Source: DASYXZ01 sp035946625
Lineage (GTDB): Bacteria; Acidobacteriota; Terriglobia; UBA7540
NCBI GenBank assembly: GCA_035946625.1
Contig: DASYZE010000023.1
Span: forward strand, 7,410 to 71,409
Length of the DNA stretch: 64,000 nt
Direction of reading: 5' to 3'
Within the stretch, counting starts at the first letter, position 1, and every line of letters begins with the position of its first letter. Shown in pieces: positions 45,458 to 54,312 of this stretch. The notes under the pieces are model-generated. The model did no database searches, had not been told where the DNA came from, and saw only the letters and a list, made by a program, of their open reading frames with translations. A program made the translations under genes and the position numbers.

Positions 45458-46753
45458 TCATTCCCCGAACACTCGACGAAACATCGCGTCCACGTGGGTG
45501 AGGTAGCGTTGGACGTTGAAGACAGCGGCAATTGCGTCGCTGGAAAGGAAGCGGCGAATATCTTCGTCGCGCTCGACGAGTGATTGGAAGTCTTCCCGCG
45601 ATTCCCAAACCTTCATGGCGTTGCGCTGCACCCATTGGTAGGCGTCTTCGCGTGCCGCGCCCTTTTGCACCAGGTCCAACAGCAACTGGCCGGAATAAAT
45701 CAGCCCTTTCATCTGATTTAGGTTCTCGATCATGCGCCCGGGGTAGACCAACATGGTTTCCACAAGCTTGGTGGTTTTTTCGAGCAGGTAATCGGCGAGG
45801 ATGGTGGAGTCGGGCAGGATCACGCGCTCGACCGAGGAGTGGGAGATATCGCGCTCGTGCCACAGCGCAACATTCTCAAGCGCCGCCTGGGCGTTGGCCC
45901 GCACCACGCGTGCCAGACCGCAGATCTGCTCGGAGGTCACAGGGTTGCGCTTGTGGGGCATGGCGGATGAACCTTTTTGCCCGGGCGCAAAATATTCCTC
46001 CGCTTCGCGCACTTCGGTGCGCTGCAACCCGCGAACTTCGAGTGCGATTTTTTCAAGTGACGCGGCCATCACGGCCAGGGTGCATACGTAAAAAGCGTGC
46101 CGGTCGCGCTGGATCACCTGGCTGGAGATGGGCGCCGGCGCCAGGCCGAGCTTCGAGCAAATGCGCTCCTCGAGCTCCGGGGTCGAGTGGCCGTACATGC
46201 CCACGGCCCCGGAAATCTTGCCTACGCGCAACTGCTCGGCGGCAAACTTCAGCCGCTCCAAATTGCGCCTTGACTCCGCGTACCAAATAGCAAGCTTGCA
46301 TCCGAGGGTGATGGGCTCGGCGTGGATGCCGTGCGTCCGTCCCATCATGGGCGTGTGTTTGAACTCATGGGCGCGCTTTTTCAGCACTTCACTCAGGCGC
46401 TCCAGGCCCGCCAGCAGAATTTTCGATGCATCGCGGATTTGGAGCGCCTGCGCGGTGTCCACCACATCGTTAGAGGTGAGTCCATAGTGCAGGTAACGTG
46501 CCTCAGCCCCCACACTCTCCGCCACATTGGTCGTGAAGGCGATCACGTCGTGCTTCACCTGCTTTTCGATTTCCAGGATGCGCTCAACGTTGAACGCGCT
46601 TTTCTCGCGCAAGGCGCGCGCGGCCTCGGCAGGGATCATCCCCATCTCAGCCTCAGCCTCGGCCGTGGCCAGTTCCACGTCCAGCCAGCACTGGAACTTG
46701 TTCTGGTCGCTCCAGATTTTGCCCATCTCCGGGCGGGTGTAACGTTGAATCAT
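45458..46753 (-). CDS. purB: Adenylosuccinate lyase
   Basis: 431 residues, normal length. The fumarase/aspartase-superfamily signature G-Q-K-G-S-S-A-M-P-H-K-R-N-P is complete; G-R-T-H-G-I-H-A-E-P and L-T-S-N-D-V-V-D-T also match the family, the N-terminus (M-I-Q-R-Y-T-R-P-E-M) too. It acts twice in purine synthesis, releasing fumarate from SAICAR and from adenylosuccinate. A GxxExxY cassette starts 7 bp before its start codon, so its promoter must lie in or beyond that cassette. Confidence 0.97.
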   Translation of the reverse strand: MIQRYTRPEMGKIWSDQNKFQCWLDVELATAEAEAEMGMIPAEAARALREKSAFNVERILEIEKQVKHDVIAFTTNVAESVGAEARYLHYGLTSNDVVDTAQALQIRDASKILLAGLERLSEVLKKRAHEFKHTPMMGRTHGIHAEPITLGCKLAIWYAESRRNLERLKFAAEQLRVGKISGAVGMYGHSTPELEERICSKLGLAPAPISSQVIQRDRHAFYVCTLAVMAASLEKIALEVRGLQRTEVREAEEYFAPGQKGSSAMPHKRNPVTSEQICGLARVVRANAQAALENVALWHERDISHSSVERVILPDSTILADYLLEKTTKLVETMLVYPGRMIENLNQMKGLIYSGQLLLDLVQKGAAREDAYQWVQRNAMKVWESREDFQSLVERDEDIRRFLSSDAIAAVFNVQRYLTHVDAMFRRVFGE

Positions 46754-46759
46754 GGGATT

Positions 46760-47205
46760 ATCCGCAGATTACACAGATTTCACGGATTTAGAAAAGACGA
46801 AACGACGGTACTGTAATGACTCTGTGCCGAAGTTCAAGAGTAAACCAACTTCGTGTCCTGTGGCTTTCAAATAATTGAGAACCTGAGCTTCCTCCACTCC
46901 CGTAAGCAACGAGACACCCTTGAGCTCCACGATGGCAGAATCAAAACAGACGAAGTCAGCGCGATAAGTGGTTGCCAGTCGCTTCCCCTTGTAAAAAATT
47001 GGCAACTCGACTTCTCTTTCAAATGGAACGCCGCGCGCAGAGAGTTCGACTGCCAGCGTCTCTTGATACACAGCTTCCAGGAATCCACAACCAAGGTGTC
47101 GATGCACCTCCATCGCAGCCCCGATAATGGCATAAGTCTTAGGGTCTCGCTCTTGATTGTTCTTTGTTGTTCCTTTCATCTGTGTAACCTGCGTAATCTG
47201 CGGAT
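46760..47205. mobile_element. Inverted-repeat-bounded GxxExxY cassette
   Basis: The left end carries ATCCGCAGATTAC-ACAGAT (46760-46778) and the right end ATCTGTGTAACCTGCGTAAT with CTGCGGAT (47178-47205), inverse of each other apart from an extra 9 bases. The gene's stop and start codons are inside these ends. It separates purB from the WalJ-like gene by exactly this cassette. No transposase is present. Confidence 0.6.
46769..47179 (-). CDS. GxxExxY family protein
   Basis: 136 residues with the family motif in G-C-G-F-L-E-A-V-Y-Q-E and a nuclease-like core: Y-R-A-D-F-V-C-F-D-S-A-I-V-E-L-K (D...E-x-K as in PD-(D/E)xK folds). The rest, V-L-N-Y-L-K-A-T-G-H-E-V-G-L-L-L-N-F-G, is typical of this family. 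The biological role of GxxExxY proteins is unknown. The gene starts and ends inside inverted repeats, which suggests it moves as a cassette. Confidence 0.85.
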   Translation of the reverse strand: MKGTTKNNQERDPKTYAIIGAAMEVHRHLGCGFLEAVYQETLAVELSARGVPFEREVELPIFYKGKRLATTYRADFVCFDSAIVELKGVSLLTGVEEAQVLNYLKATGHEVGLLLNFGTESLQYRRFVFSKSVKSV

Positions 47206-47981
47206 CAGAATTGGAAGACTTTGGTGGGGGCGGTCTGGCTGGCCAGGTGCAATTCGGGCGAGCCGTTCTTGCGGCTTTGCAGGGCTTCGAGCGCGGTCAT
47301 GCGGGCGATTTCCGGGTGGTTGTTATTTTCGCTCAGGTGGGCGAGCACCAATACCTGGGCAGCGCCGTCAAAATCTTCCGTCAAAAATTCGGCAGTGCTG
47401 CGGTTGGAGAGATGACCGTGCCGGCTCATCACGCGCTGCTTCACGTACCACGGATAGGGCCCGACCTTGAGCATCTCGGTGTCGTGGTTCGATTCGAAAA
47501 TCAGGCAGTGGCAGCCAAGCAGGTGTTGCTTCACGAGTTCCGGGACGTACCCGAGGTCCGTCACCACGCCCAATTTGATGCCTTGTGATTCCAGGGTGAA
47601 GGCGATGGGGTCGGCCGCGTCGTGCGGGATGGAGAACGGCGTTACTTCAATATCGCCCACGCTAAATTTCCGGCCGGCAGAAATCGATTCAAAGGCGGTG
47701 AGGCGCGCGTCCCACTGAATGGCGGCGCGCGTTTCCGCCGAGATATAGACGGGAACCTTGAGGTCGAGCGCCAGTCCCTTCAGACCGTTGACGTGGTCGC
47801 TGTGCTCGTGGGTGATGAGAATGGCGTCGCATCCCTCGGCCGTTTCACCCGCGGCAGCCAGGCGCGCGTGCGTCTCCTTCTTGCTGAAGCCGGCATCCAC
47901 CAACAGGCGCGTTTTCTCCGTCACCACCAGCGTGGAGTTGCCGCGACTACCACTCCCCAGCACGCAGACACGAACGCTCAA
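47205..47981 (-). CDS. MBL-fold metal-dependent hydrolase (WalJ/YycJ-like)
   Basis: 258 residues from a TTG start preceded by GGGAGA. It has the metal-binding H-E-H-S-D-H and downstream histidines (I-P-H-D-A-A-D, S-R-H-G-H-L-S-N), plus an N-terminus typical of this subgroup (C-V-L-G-S-G-S-R-G-N-S-T-L). The subgroup includes exonuclease-like and cell-wall-linked hydrolases; the real substrate is unclear. It is followed on the same strand by the GxxExxY cassette and purB. Confidence 0.8.
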   Translation of the reverse strand: MSVRVCVLGSGSRGNSTLVVTEKTRLLVDAGFSKKETHARLAAAGETAEGCDAILITHEHSDHVNGLKGLALDLKVPVYISAETRAAIQWDARLTAFESISAGRKFSVGDIEVTPFSIPHDAADPIAFTLESQGIKLGVVTDLGYVPELVKQHLLGCHCLIFESNHDTEMLKVGPYPWYVKQRVMSRHGHLSNRSTAEFLTEDFDGAAQVLVLAHLSENNNHPEIARMTALEALQSRKNGSPELHLASQTAPTKVFQF

Positions 47982-48108
47982 AGGTTCTCCCGGCGCATCG
48001 ATCGAGGAGGCGCGCGCTGCGCGCGCCTTTCAATATCCCGACAATTATAAGCCCAATGGGCGGGGAGGATAGGGGAGAAATCCCGAACAGGGAAAAACTC
48101 CGGGCGGT

Positions 48109-49374
48109 TTAGCAAGCCAGGTCGCGGCGGGAAATCTTTAAACCATGGAGAGGGCCGAGGACGGTCAAGGCGATTTCATCGCGCACAAACAGGTCGCGCG
48201 CGACGTCGCGCACGTCTGCGGTGGTCACCGCGTCAATTCCGGCGGCAATTTCATCGAGAGAAATGTGGCGGCCGAAAATCATTTCCTGGCGAGCCAGGTT
48301 GGACATGCGGCTGGGCGTGGACTCGAGGCTCAGCAGCATGCTGCCTTTCAAGTAATCTTTGGCGCGCTGCAACTCTTCGTCGGGAAGAGAATGGGACTTC
48401 AACTGGTGGAACTCTTCAAGGGTCAGGTCCACCACCTGACGCGCGTTGGCGGTGGAAGTGCCGGCGTAAACGCTCAGGCAGCCCGCATCCCGAAAACTCG
48501 ATATGCCGGAGAACACGGCGTAAGCCAGGCCGCGTTTTTCACGAATATTCTGAAACAGCCGCGAGCTCATTCCCCCGCCCAGGACGGTATTCAGGATGTA
48601 GCAGGCGTAGCGTTTTTCGTGGGACTGGTGGTAGGCGGGCGTGCCGATGCAAACGTGCACCTGCTCCAGGGTTTTCTTCCGGCGCAATTCGATGTTGGGG
48701 TGCGCCACCGGCGCATGGCCGTCTTTCAGGGTTCGCCCGGACACCTTGCTGCCAAATTCACTTGAAACTAGGTCCACCACCCGGTCATGCTTCAAATGTC
48801 CGGCCGCCGTGATGAGCATGATATTGGGGGTGTAATGCCGTCGAAAAAAAGCGAGCAGCTCGCGGCGGTCAAAACCCGCCACGGTGCGCCGCGTCCCCAG
48901 AATCGGGCGGCCCAGCGCGTGTCCTTTCCAATAACGGCCGGTAAATATCTCGTGCACCAGATCGTCGGGCGTGTCTTCCACCATCTTAATCTCTTCCTGA
49001 ATCACCTGGCTTTCCTTGGCGATATCTTCTTGCCGAAAAAGCGGATACTTTACCAGGTCGGCGAGAATTTCAAAGGCCCTGGGCAGGTGTTCGTCCAGAG
49101 CCTTGATGGAAAATCCGGTGGTCTCTTTGGCCGTAAACGCATCCAGGTGCCCGCCAATGGAGTCTGCCGAGCGCGCAATCTCCTCCGCCGAACGATTCTT
49201 CGTGCCCTTGAATAGCATGTGCTCGATGAAATGGGAAATCCCGTTTTCCGGTTCGCGCTCGTGGCGCGAGCCCGTTTTCAGCCAGATGCCGATGGAGACG
49301 GAACGAACGGCGGGCATCGGCTCAGTGATAATGGTGAGGCCGTTGGCAAGAACTTCTTTCTTCACTTTCGTCAT
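48109..49374 (-). CDS. M16 family zinc metallopeptidase (processing-peptidase-like)
   Basis: 421 residues from the ATG at 49374; the frame is open another 73 codons upstream without support. The inverted zinc motif H-x-x-E-H is in I-S-H-F-I-E-H-M-L-F-K-G-T, and the distal Glu in E-E-I-K-M-V-E-D-T-P. The second half-barrel has L-G-G-G-M-S-S-R-L-F-Q-N-I-R-E and R-G-L-A-Y-A. It lacks a signal peptide. Relatives degrade peptides inside the cell or process membrane proteins. Confidence 0.9.
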   Translation of the reverse strand: MTKVKKEVLANGLTIITEPMPAVRSVSIGIWLKTGSRHEREPENGISHFIEHMLFKGTKNRSAEEIARSADSIGGHLDAFTAKETTGFSIKALDEHLPRAFEILADLVKYPLFRQEDIAKESQVIQEEIKMVEDTPDDLVHEIFTGRYWKGHALGRPILGTRRTVAGFDRRELLAFFRRHYTPNIMLITAAGHLKHDRVVDLVSSEFGSKVSGRTLKDGHAPVAHPNIELRRKKTLEQVHVCIGTPAYHQSHEKRYACYILNTVLGGGMSSRLFQNIREKRGLAYAVFSGISSFRDAGCLSVYAGTSTANARQVVDLTLEEFHQLKSHSLPDEELQRAKDYLKGSMLLSLESTPSRMSNLARQEMIFGRHISLDEIAAGIDAVTTADVRDVARDLFVRDEIALTVLGPLHGLKISRRDLAC

Positions 49375-49946
49375 GGCTGAAACTCTGAGGTGCCTTCGAG
49401 TCTTGCTGAATACCGCCGGGGCCGGAACAGGTCTGCCGTCAAGAAGCCGTGTGTCGCACCTTATCTTTTTAACATAGACTCGGGAAAAATGCCAGTTGGC
49501 GCTGCCAGTTGACAACCAAACGTTGCAAGAGCGATGGGTACCCTGCGATTTAGCGACGTGAAATCGTTCGCATGCATTTCCAGATTGGGTCACTCCGATC
49601 TATCATAAAGAGATTTTTGCCGGTAATTTCTTTCCACCCTGGATAAATCGTCCGTCCTGACAACCAAGCTGATCTCCTAAGCCGTTCAGCCGATGGAAAT
49701 TAAAACTGGACCTAATTTCCCGCTTTGGTCCAAAACTTGCTTGGACAATGGATGGCTGGCCCGAAGTCAGCCGAGGCAAGGTGCAAGCTGATGCCCAGAA
49801 AGGTTTTTGATATTCGGTCCGTTTACTTACCGTCACGCCACAAGGAGGTTCGCTGCCGGCTGTGGTACGAAGTCACCTCCCTGCGCGACGGATTGGAAAG
49901 GCATTTCCTGGTCGGAATCGAAGAACTCGATTAACGGCCAGGCCTT
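49375..49946. other. Intergenic stretch with at most one small gene
   Basis: 570 bp between divergent or unrelated genes. Apart from a 47-codon frame at 49791 nothing coding stands out. AT content is higher at 49590-49690. Confidence 0.4.
49791..49934 (+). CDS. Possible small protein, unrecognised
   Basis: A 47-codon frame starting M-P-R-K-V-F-D-I-R-S-V-Y and ending H-F-L-V-G-I-E-E-L-D. The strand-like V-R-C-R-L-W-Y-E-V and the ending are reminiscent of the last strands of a PilZ domain, so it may be a PilZ remnant. No ribosome site is visible. Listed with low confidence. Confidence 0.25.
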   Translation: MPRKVFDIRSVYLPSRHKEVRCRLWYEVTSLRDGLERHFLVGIEELD

Positions 49947-52025
49947 TCATTTGGAGGCGGCCATAACAGCTACGCCGTATACCGGCAACATGACGGATTG
50001 CTTCGATCCTCCCTCAAGCACGTCCTGCATCCTTCGGGGCAATGCAACGGTCTGAGCGGTCTTGGCGAAGTTCACCAGAATATAAACCACTCCGTGTTCG
50101 CCGTAGCGGGGATAGACCTCCACGCCTGCGGGGACCGGCCCCAATGCGGGTTTCACTCCGCTGATGCCCGTCATCCACTTTGCGGCCGCAACCATGCCCG
50201 CTTCATCCGGCCAGGCGCCGATGTAAGTGATGCGCCCTTTCCCCGCTTTGCGCGTGATCGCCGCCGGCTGGCCGTCCAACCATCCATTACTCTTTCCGTA
50301 TCTCTCCAGCACTTCCACGTCGCTGGCGTGGGCACCCAAAAGTTCAGCCCAAAGCGCTCCTTTGCTCGAACCCCATTTCCCGTAAAGTGGGACCGGATCG
50401 AGGAGGGCATAATATTGTTCCACACGGCCTCCCAGCAGATCAGCCAGCGGTCCCGGCTGGCGTTCAGTCTGCAAGCCATTATCCTCATTCTTCATGCCGG
50501 AGCGTTGGCCGAGAACCAAATGTCCGCCCTGGCGCACGTACTCCATCAAGTGGGTCGCATCGCTCTCGGAAATCACATTGAGTCCGGGGGCCACCACCAA
50601 TTTGTATTGGTCGAGCGGCGCGCTCGGTGAAACTATGTCCAGTGATTGACTGATGGCGCGCAGCGGGCGGTAGTAGCTGATGATCTCCTCCACGGGATCA
50701 TACTTGCGGTTGTGCCTCTGCCAATTGATGGCCCAGCGGCTGTCGTAGGAATGCAAAATGGCGACTTCGGATTTCACCGTGGTGCCGGCGAGCGCCGGAC
50801 CGGCCTTGGCAAAATCGCGGCCAATCTGCTGGATCTCGGAATACAACGGCACCGGGCCTCCATCCGGCCCCACAATAACGCCGTGATATTCCTCCTGGCC
50901 GTTCAGCGCGCTGCGCCACTGCCAATAACTTACCGCGTCCGCGCCGTGCCCGACGTCGTGCCAGGCCATGGCGCGCACTTCGCCTTTATCCAGCGCGTTG
51001 TTATCCGGAGACCAATTCACAAAGCCCGGCTGCGTCTCGATCACCCAAAAGTTCTTGCGCAGGAAGCCGCGGGTCAGGTCATGGGCGGCGCCATTTTTGG
51101 CCGGGTCAAGATGGCCCTCGCCCACGTAATCATCCCACGCGGCCAAATCTAGATCCTGCGAAACGGTGTAATGGTCATATCCGTCGAACCAGCCCATCAT
51201 GTTGGTGGTGATGAACTGTTTGGGATCGGAATTGGCGCGGATCACCTCGAGTTGGTTCTTCTGGTAGCTGCGCCAGGTATCGCTCACAAAACGCTTCCAG
51301 CTCAGCAGCAGACCGGGATTCCCGTATCCGATCTGGATCGGAATCTGGCTCCAATCGGAATACGTTTCGCTCCAGTAGGCAGTGGTCCAGCGCGCGTTCA
51401 GGTTGTCGAGAGTTTGGTAGCGTGCTTTCAGCCAATCCTGGAATTGCGCGCGGGTGTCCGGGTCGTAGGATTCCCTCGCGTACTCGTTGTCAATTTGCCA
51501 GCCGAGCACATTGGGATTATGGCCAAAGCGTTGGGCCATCTGTTCCGCGATTTTGCGCGCCAGTTCGCGGTATTTGGGGTTGGCAAAATTAAATTGCTGC
51601 CGGTTGCCGTGTTCGGCGCGACGGCCGTTGATATCCACGCGCAACGTCTCCGGATATTTCTGGGTGAGCCAGGCCGGCGGAGCGGCGGTGGGCGTGCCGA
51701 GCACGGTGAAGATCCCGTGCTTGCCCGCCATGCTCACGGCCTTGTCCAGCCAGTCGAGGTGATACTGACCTTCGCTCGGCTCCATGCGGCTCCAGGCAAA
51801 CTCGCCCACCCGCACCATGTGGATGCCCGCTTGCTGCATCAGCGCCAGGTCTGCATCCCAACGCGACTGGGGCCATTGTTCGGGATACCACGCCGTCCCC
51901 AGAAGCAGCGGCGGAGGCGCGCCTTCCGGAGATTGACTTTTGAAAACGGCCGGGGCCAGCAAAATAAAAGTCACTACAATGCAGCACGCGAAAATCAACC
52001 AACGTTCTCGTCCGGGTTTTTTCAT
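49947..52025 (-). CDS. Membrane-anchored GH42-family beta-galactosidase-like enzyme
   Basis: 692 residues with an N-terminal hydrophobic segment (residues 9-27, W-L-I-F-A-C-C-I-V-V-T-F), either a signal or an anchor. GH42 features: G-T-A-W-Y-P-E-Q-W, catalytic acid/base E181 in W-Q-I-D-N-E-Y-A, nucleophile E330 in F-W-V-I-E-T-Q-P-G. The trimerisation (GATase-like) domain follows from about 420 and a C-terminal beta-sandwich. It would release galactose, or act on arabinogalacto-oligosaccharides, from plant-type polymers. Export is less usual in GH42. Confidence 0.9.
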   Translation of the reverse strand: MKKPGRERWLIFACCIVVTFILLAPAVFKSQSPEGAPPPLLLGTAWYPEQWPQSRWDADLALMQQAGIHMVRVGEFAWSRMEPSEGQYHLDWLDKAVSMAGKHGIFTVLGTPTAAPPAWLTQKYPETLRVDINGRRAEHGNRQQFNFANPKYRELARKIAEQMAQRFGHNPNVLGWQIDNEYARESYDPDTRAQFQDWLKARYQTLDNLNARWTTAYWSETYSDWSQIPIQIGYGNPGLLLSWKRFVSDTWRSYQKNQLEVIRANSDPKQFITTNMMGWFDGYDHYTVSQDLDLAAWDDYVGEGHLDPAKNGAAHDLTRGFLRKNFWVIETQPGFVNWSPDNNALDKGEVRAMAWHDVGHGADAVSYWQWRSALNGQEEYHGVIVGPDGGPVPLYSEIQQIGRDFAKAGPALAGTTVKSEVAILHSYDSRWAINWQRHNRKYDPVEEIISYYRPLRAISQSLDIVSPSAPLDQYKLVVAPGLNVISESDATHLMEYVRQGGHLVLGQRSGMKNEDNGLQTERQPGPLADLLGGRVEQYYALLDPVPLYGKWGSSKGALWAELLGAHASDVEVLERYGKSNGWLDGQPAAITRKAGKGRITYIGAWPDEAGMVAAAKWMTGISGVKPALGPVPAGVEVYPRYGEHGVVYILVNFAKTAQTVALPRRMQDVLEGGSKQSVMLPVYGVAVMAASK

Positions 52026-53085
52026 GTTGTCCTCTGCCTATGAATAATTCAGGGTCACCAGGAATGACGATCTGCCGCGAGCGGATGAAACAAGCAGGAG
52101 CAAATGTTGCCTGATGCATTCGATAAAGTATGCCCCGGTCAAATGGAAGTCAAGGCAGGAATCGGCCACGAAAGCAGGCGCAAGCCATTGTTTCGGGGGC
52201 GGAGCTTATCGCCGGCCACGTCCTTATCCTGTGCTGCGCGGAGCAGAGGATCGATGGCCGGGAAGGTGGGGCAAAAAAGGCCTGCTTGAGAATTTTGGGC
52301 AGAAAAAACCAACTGCAAATAACCCGATGACATACGCACAGAAGGAACAGTTTCTCAGGTTACCCCTGTTACTCCTGTGACGCATTTCCGTTTTGTTAAG
52401 TATGTTTATCACAGTAATATACTATATGAATTAGTACTTATCGTCCCTTGGCGCTCACTCGATTCTTCTTGCTGCCGGCTCCGTTTCCGGGACAGGAGGA
52501 ACACCGACTCGTCATAACACTTCGCCCCCATCGGTCGGAACCTGATCCCCGGCCCCGCTCTGGAATTTGCGCGCCTGACGCACGCCCAAACTCTTGAACC
52601 GGACTCCGATTGCGGACACCTGGCCCCGTCTTGCGAGGACGCGGCGGTCCGCAAAGCCGTGGCAGATTTCCTGGAGCAGTAATTAGAGTGGTCATCTCCG
52701 GGAGTCGATGTTCGTATAACGCAGTGTCCGAATTGCGACCTTGGTGGGGATCAGGGTCAGGAAGTCATAACACCACCGGCCGTTTCACCCTATGGGGCGG
52801 CGACGGTTGTACTGGAGGAGACAGAACGAGCCATTGATGCGCCGCTTAAACACAGCATTAACAAGGCGCTCGCGTTCCCGGACAGCAGGCAGCAAGCTCT
52901 CCAACCCTGAGACCAAACGCTTTTAACTATTGGGAAGGGTCCAAGAGGTCCGCGAAGCAATGGACGAGGGGAATCAGAAATTCTTGGGCGGTTTGGAGTA
53001 TCACATACCTGGCACATTAACCTCAATAAAGCCTCCTCAGGTCAAGCAGCAGAGCTTGCAAGTAGTTGAAGCGTAGGCAGAAAAA
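52026..53085. other. Gene-poor stretch with decayed gene pieces
   Basis: Contains a C-terminal piece of an alpha/beta hydrolase (see 52518) and, further right, two unlinked coding-like pieces in different frames. One reads C-P-N-C-D-L-G-G-D then V-V-L-E-E-T-E-R-A-I-D-A near 52730-52910. The other reads G-G-L-E-Y-H-I-P-G-T-L near 52985-53070. Both look like remnants of genes broken by stops and frameshifts. Confidence 0.4.
52518..52682 (+). pseudogene. C-terminal fragment of a homoserine acetyltransferase-like alpha/beta hydrolase
   Basis: In one frame, L-I-P-G-P-A-L-E-F-A-R-L-T-H-A-Q-T-L followed by S-D-C-G-H-L-A-P-S-C and V-R-K-A-V-A-D-F-L-E-Q-stop resembles the last segment of MetX-like acyltransferases; the G-H-L-A-P His is the catalytic-triad His. 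An upstream TAA in the same frame and the lack of the rest of the gene show it is a fragment. Confidence 0.55.
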
Positions 53086-53161
53086 TGGTGGACCTGGGGA
53101 GGATCGAACTCCCGACCCCCTGGTTGCAAACCAGGTGCTCTCCCAGCTGAGCTACAGGCCC
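53086..53161 (-). tRNA. tRNA-Ala (anticodon TGC)
   Basis: 76 nt on the minus strand, including the encoded CCA. Acceptor stem GGGCCTG/CAGGTCC, D-arm with AGCTCAGCTGGGAGAGC, anticodon loop TTTGCAA with stem CCTGG/CCAGG, T-arm GGGAGTTCGATCCTCCC. All stems pair. It lies 850 bp downstream of a tRNA-Ile gene, without rRNA genes. Confidence 0.97.
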
Positions 53162-53528
53162 GCAGGAAAAACAAAACGCGAAAATCGCAAATCTCAAGCC
53201 AGCAAGGTTACAGGCGTCGGAAATAAAATCCACGAGTAATTCCGGCAGCCCTCCCTCAAAAGATGGCCGCATTAATTCTGAGGGCGAATTTCCCAATCGT
53301 CAAGGCACGATCTGGGGCAACGTGGTTCATTGGCGGCGTGCAACCCAGGCGGACTCTCAGGGCCCCCGCTCGAACAGGTCCGGCCGGGACAAGGCAAGCC
53401 CGCCATGTCCCCGATAAGACCCGTCGATAAGCAGTAGCACCAGAAATTAGTTGCTATTAGTGCATTCTGTTTGTATATTGTTTTTTCAATTCTTTTCAAG
53501 AGGATATTCTCACAGGGACTGGCAACCT
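53162..53528. other. Gap without a supported gene
   Basis: 366 bp between the tRNA and the zinc-ribbon gene. Only short frames without motifs. The stretch 53440-53520 is AT-rich and may contain the promoter for the zinc-ribbon gene, but no convincing boxes were found. Confidence 0.35.
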
Positions 53529-53918
53529 ATGATGGAAGTATCCCCATGCCGAAAATGTGGGTCCACCAAGACGGGATCCGCCCGCCATGGGTTTATGTAC
53601 AATATCGCCCGACTATTCGGATTCCGGTTGCGGCGATGCGGGGGGTGCCACCGATTGCGGCTGATCGCTCGCAACCGCGCGGCCGAACCTGAAGTGATGC
53701 GAAGTGCCCCGGTCAAGCTATCCTCACCCGCGCTTCCGAAGAACTCCCCTGTTTGTCCTTATTGCGGCAGCGACGATTTTCGACGATCGCGCCGGCGCTG
53801 GTACGATCATCTGCTGAAGCGCCCAAAAATGGCGCGCTGCCGGCAGTGCCGCCGCCGCTTTCCCAGTGACTCCATTCCCCGCGCCAAAGACGTCGCTACG
53901 ATGCTGAAGTCGGCCTGA
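53529..53918 (+). CDS. Double zinc-ribbon protein
   Basis: About 129 residues from M-M-E-V-S-P-C-R-K-C-G. Four Cys pairs: C-R-K-C and C-G-G-C in the first half, C-P-Y-C and C-R-Q-C in the second, forming two zinc ribbons. The Arg-rich surroundings (F-R-R-S-R-R-R-W-Y-D-H-L and C-R-R-R-F-P) suggest nucleic acid binding. A similar small protein type is frequent in Acidobacteriota (from memory). It lies between two tRNA genes on the opposite strand. Function unknown. Confidence 0.6.
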   Translation: MMEVSPCRKCGSTKTGSARHGFMYNIARLFGFRLRRCGGCHRLRLIARNRAAEPEVMRSAPVKLSSPALPKNSPVCPYCGSDDFRRSRRRWYDHLLKRPKMARCRQCRRRFPSDSIPRAKDVATMLKSA

Positions 53919-54015
53919 TACCCTTGGTCTTCTTCTGCTTTCACGGTTGTAATATCTGTGTTCCAACTTGCAATTCCAGGTTGTCAAGCGGGAGAAGAAG
54001 ACGGTGGCACCAAAT

Positions 54016-54092
54016 TGGTGGGCCTGGGTAGAGTTGAACTACCGACCTCACCCTTATCAGGGGTGCGCTCTAGCCACCTGAGCTACAGGCCC
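54016..54092 (-). tRNA. tRNA-Ile (anticodon GAT)
   Basis: 77 nt including CCA. Acceptor stem GGGCCTG/CAGGCCC, D-arm AGCTCAGGTGGCTAGAGC, anticodon loop CTGATAA with stem ACCCC/GGGGT-type pairing, T-arm GGTAGTTCAACTCTACC (T-loop TTCAACT). Genes for Ile-GAT and Ala-TGC normally sit in the 16S-23S spacer; here they are in the same order but apart and without rRNA. Confidence 0.97.
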
Positions 54093-54312
54093 AATCGGTT
54101 ATCGCAGACAAACCCGCCCTTGTGTCCCACAGTAACAGGTTCAAGCTGCCTGCGAATCTTTAAGTATATGCAGAGGATTCAGACTGCGCAAGTCTTATCC
54201 GCAATCCTTTCCGCAGGATTATAAATGGCCCACTCGCGCCCAACTGTTCCTTCCGACACCCTCCTCTTGACCCGGGGGTTTATGCTTAAGGGTCCGATTT
54301 AATGGAGGTTCG

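Noticed and set aside
53086..54092. Part of an rRNA operon
   Set aside because: No 16S or 23S sequence flanks the two tRNAs; the neighbours are protein genes and gene remnants.
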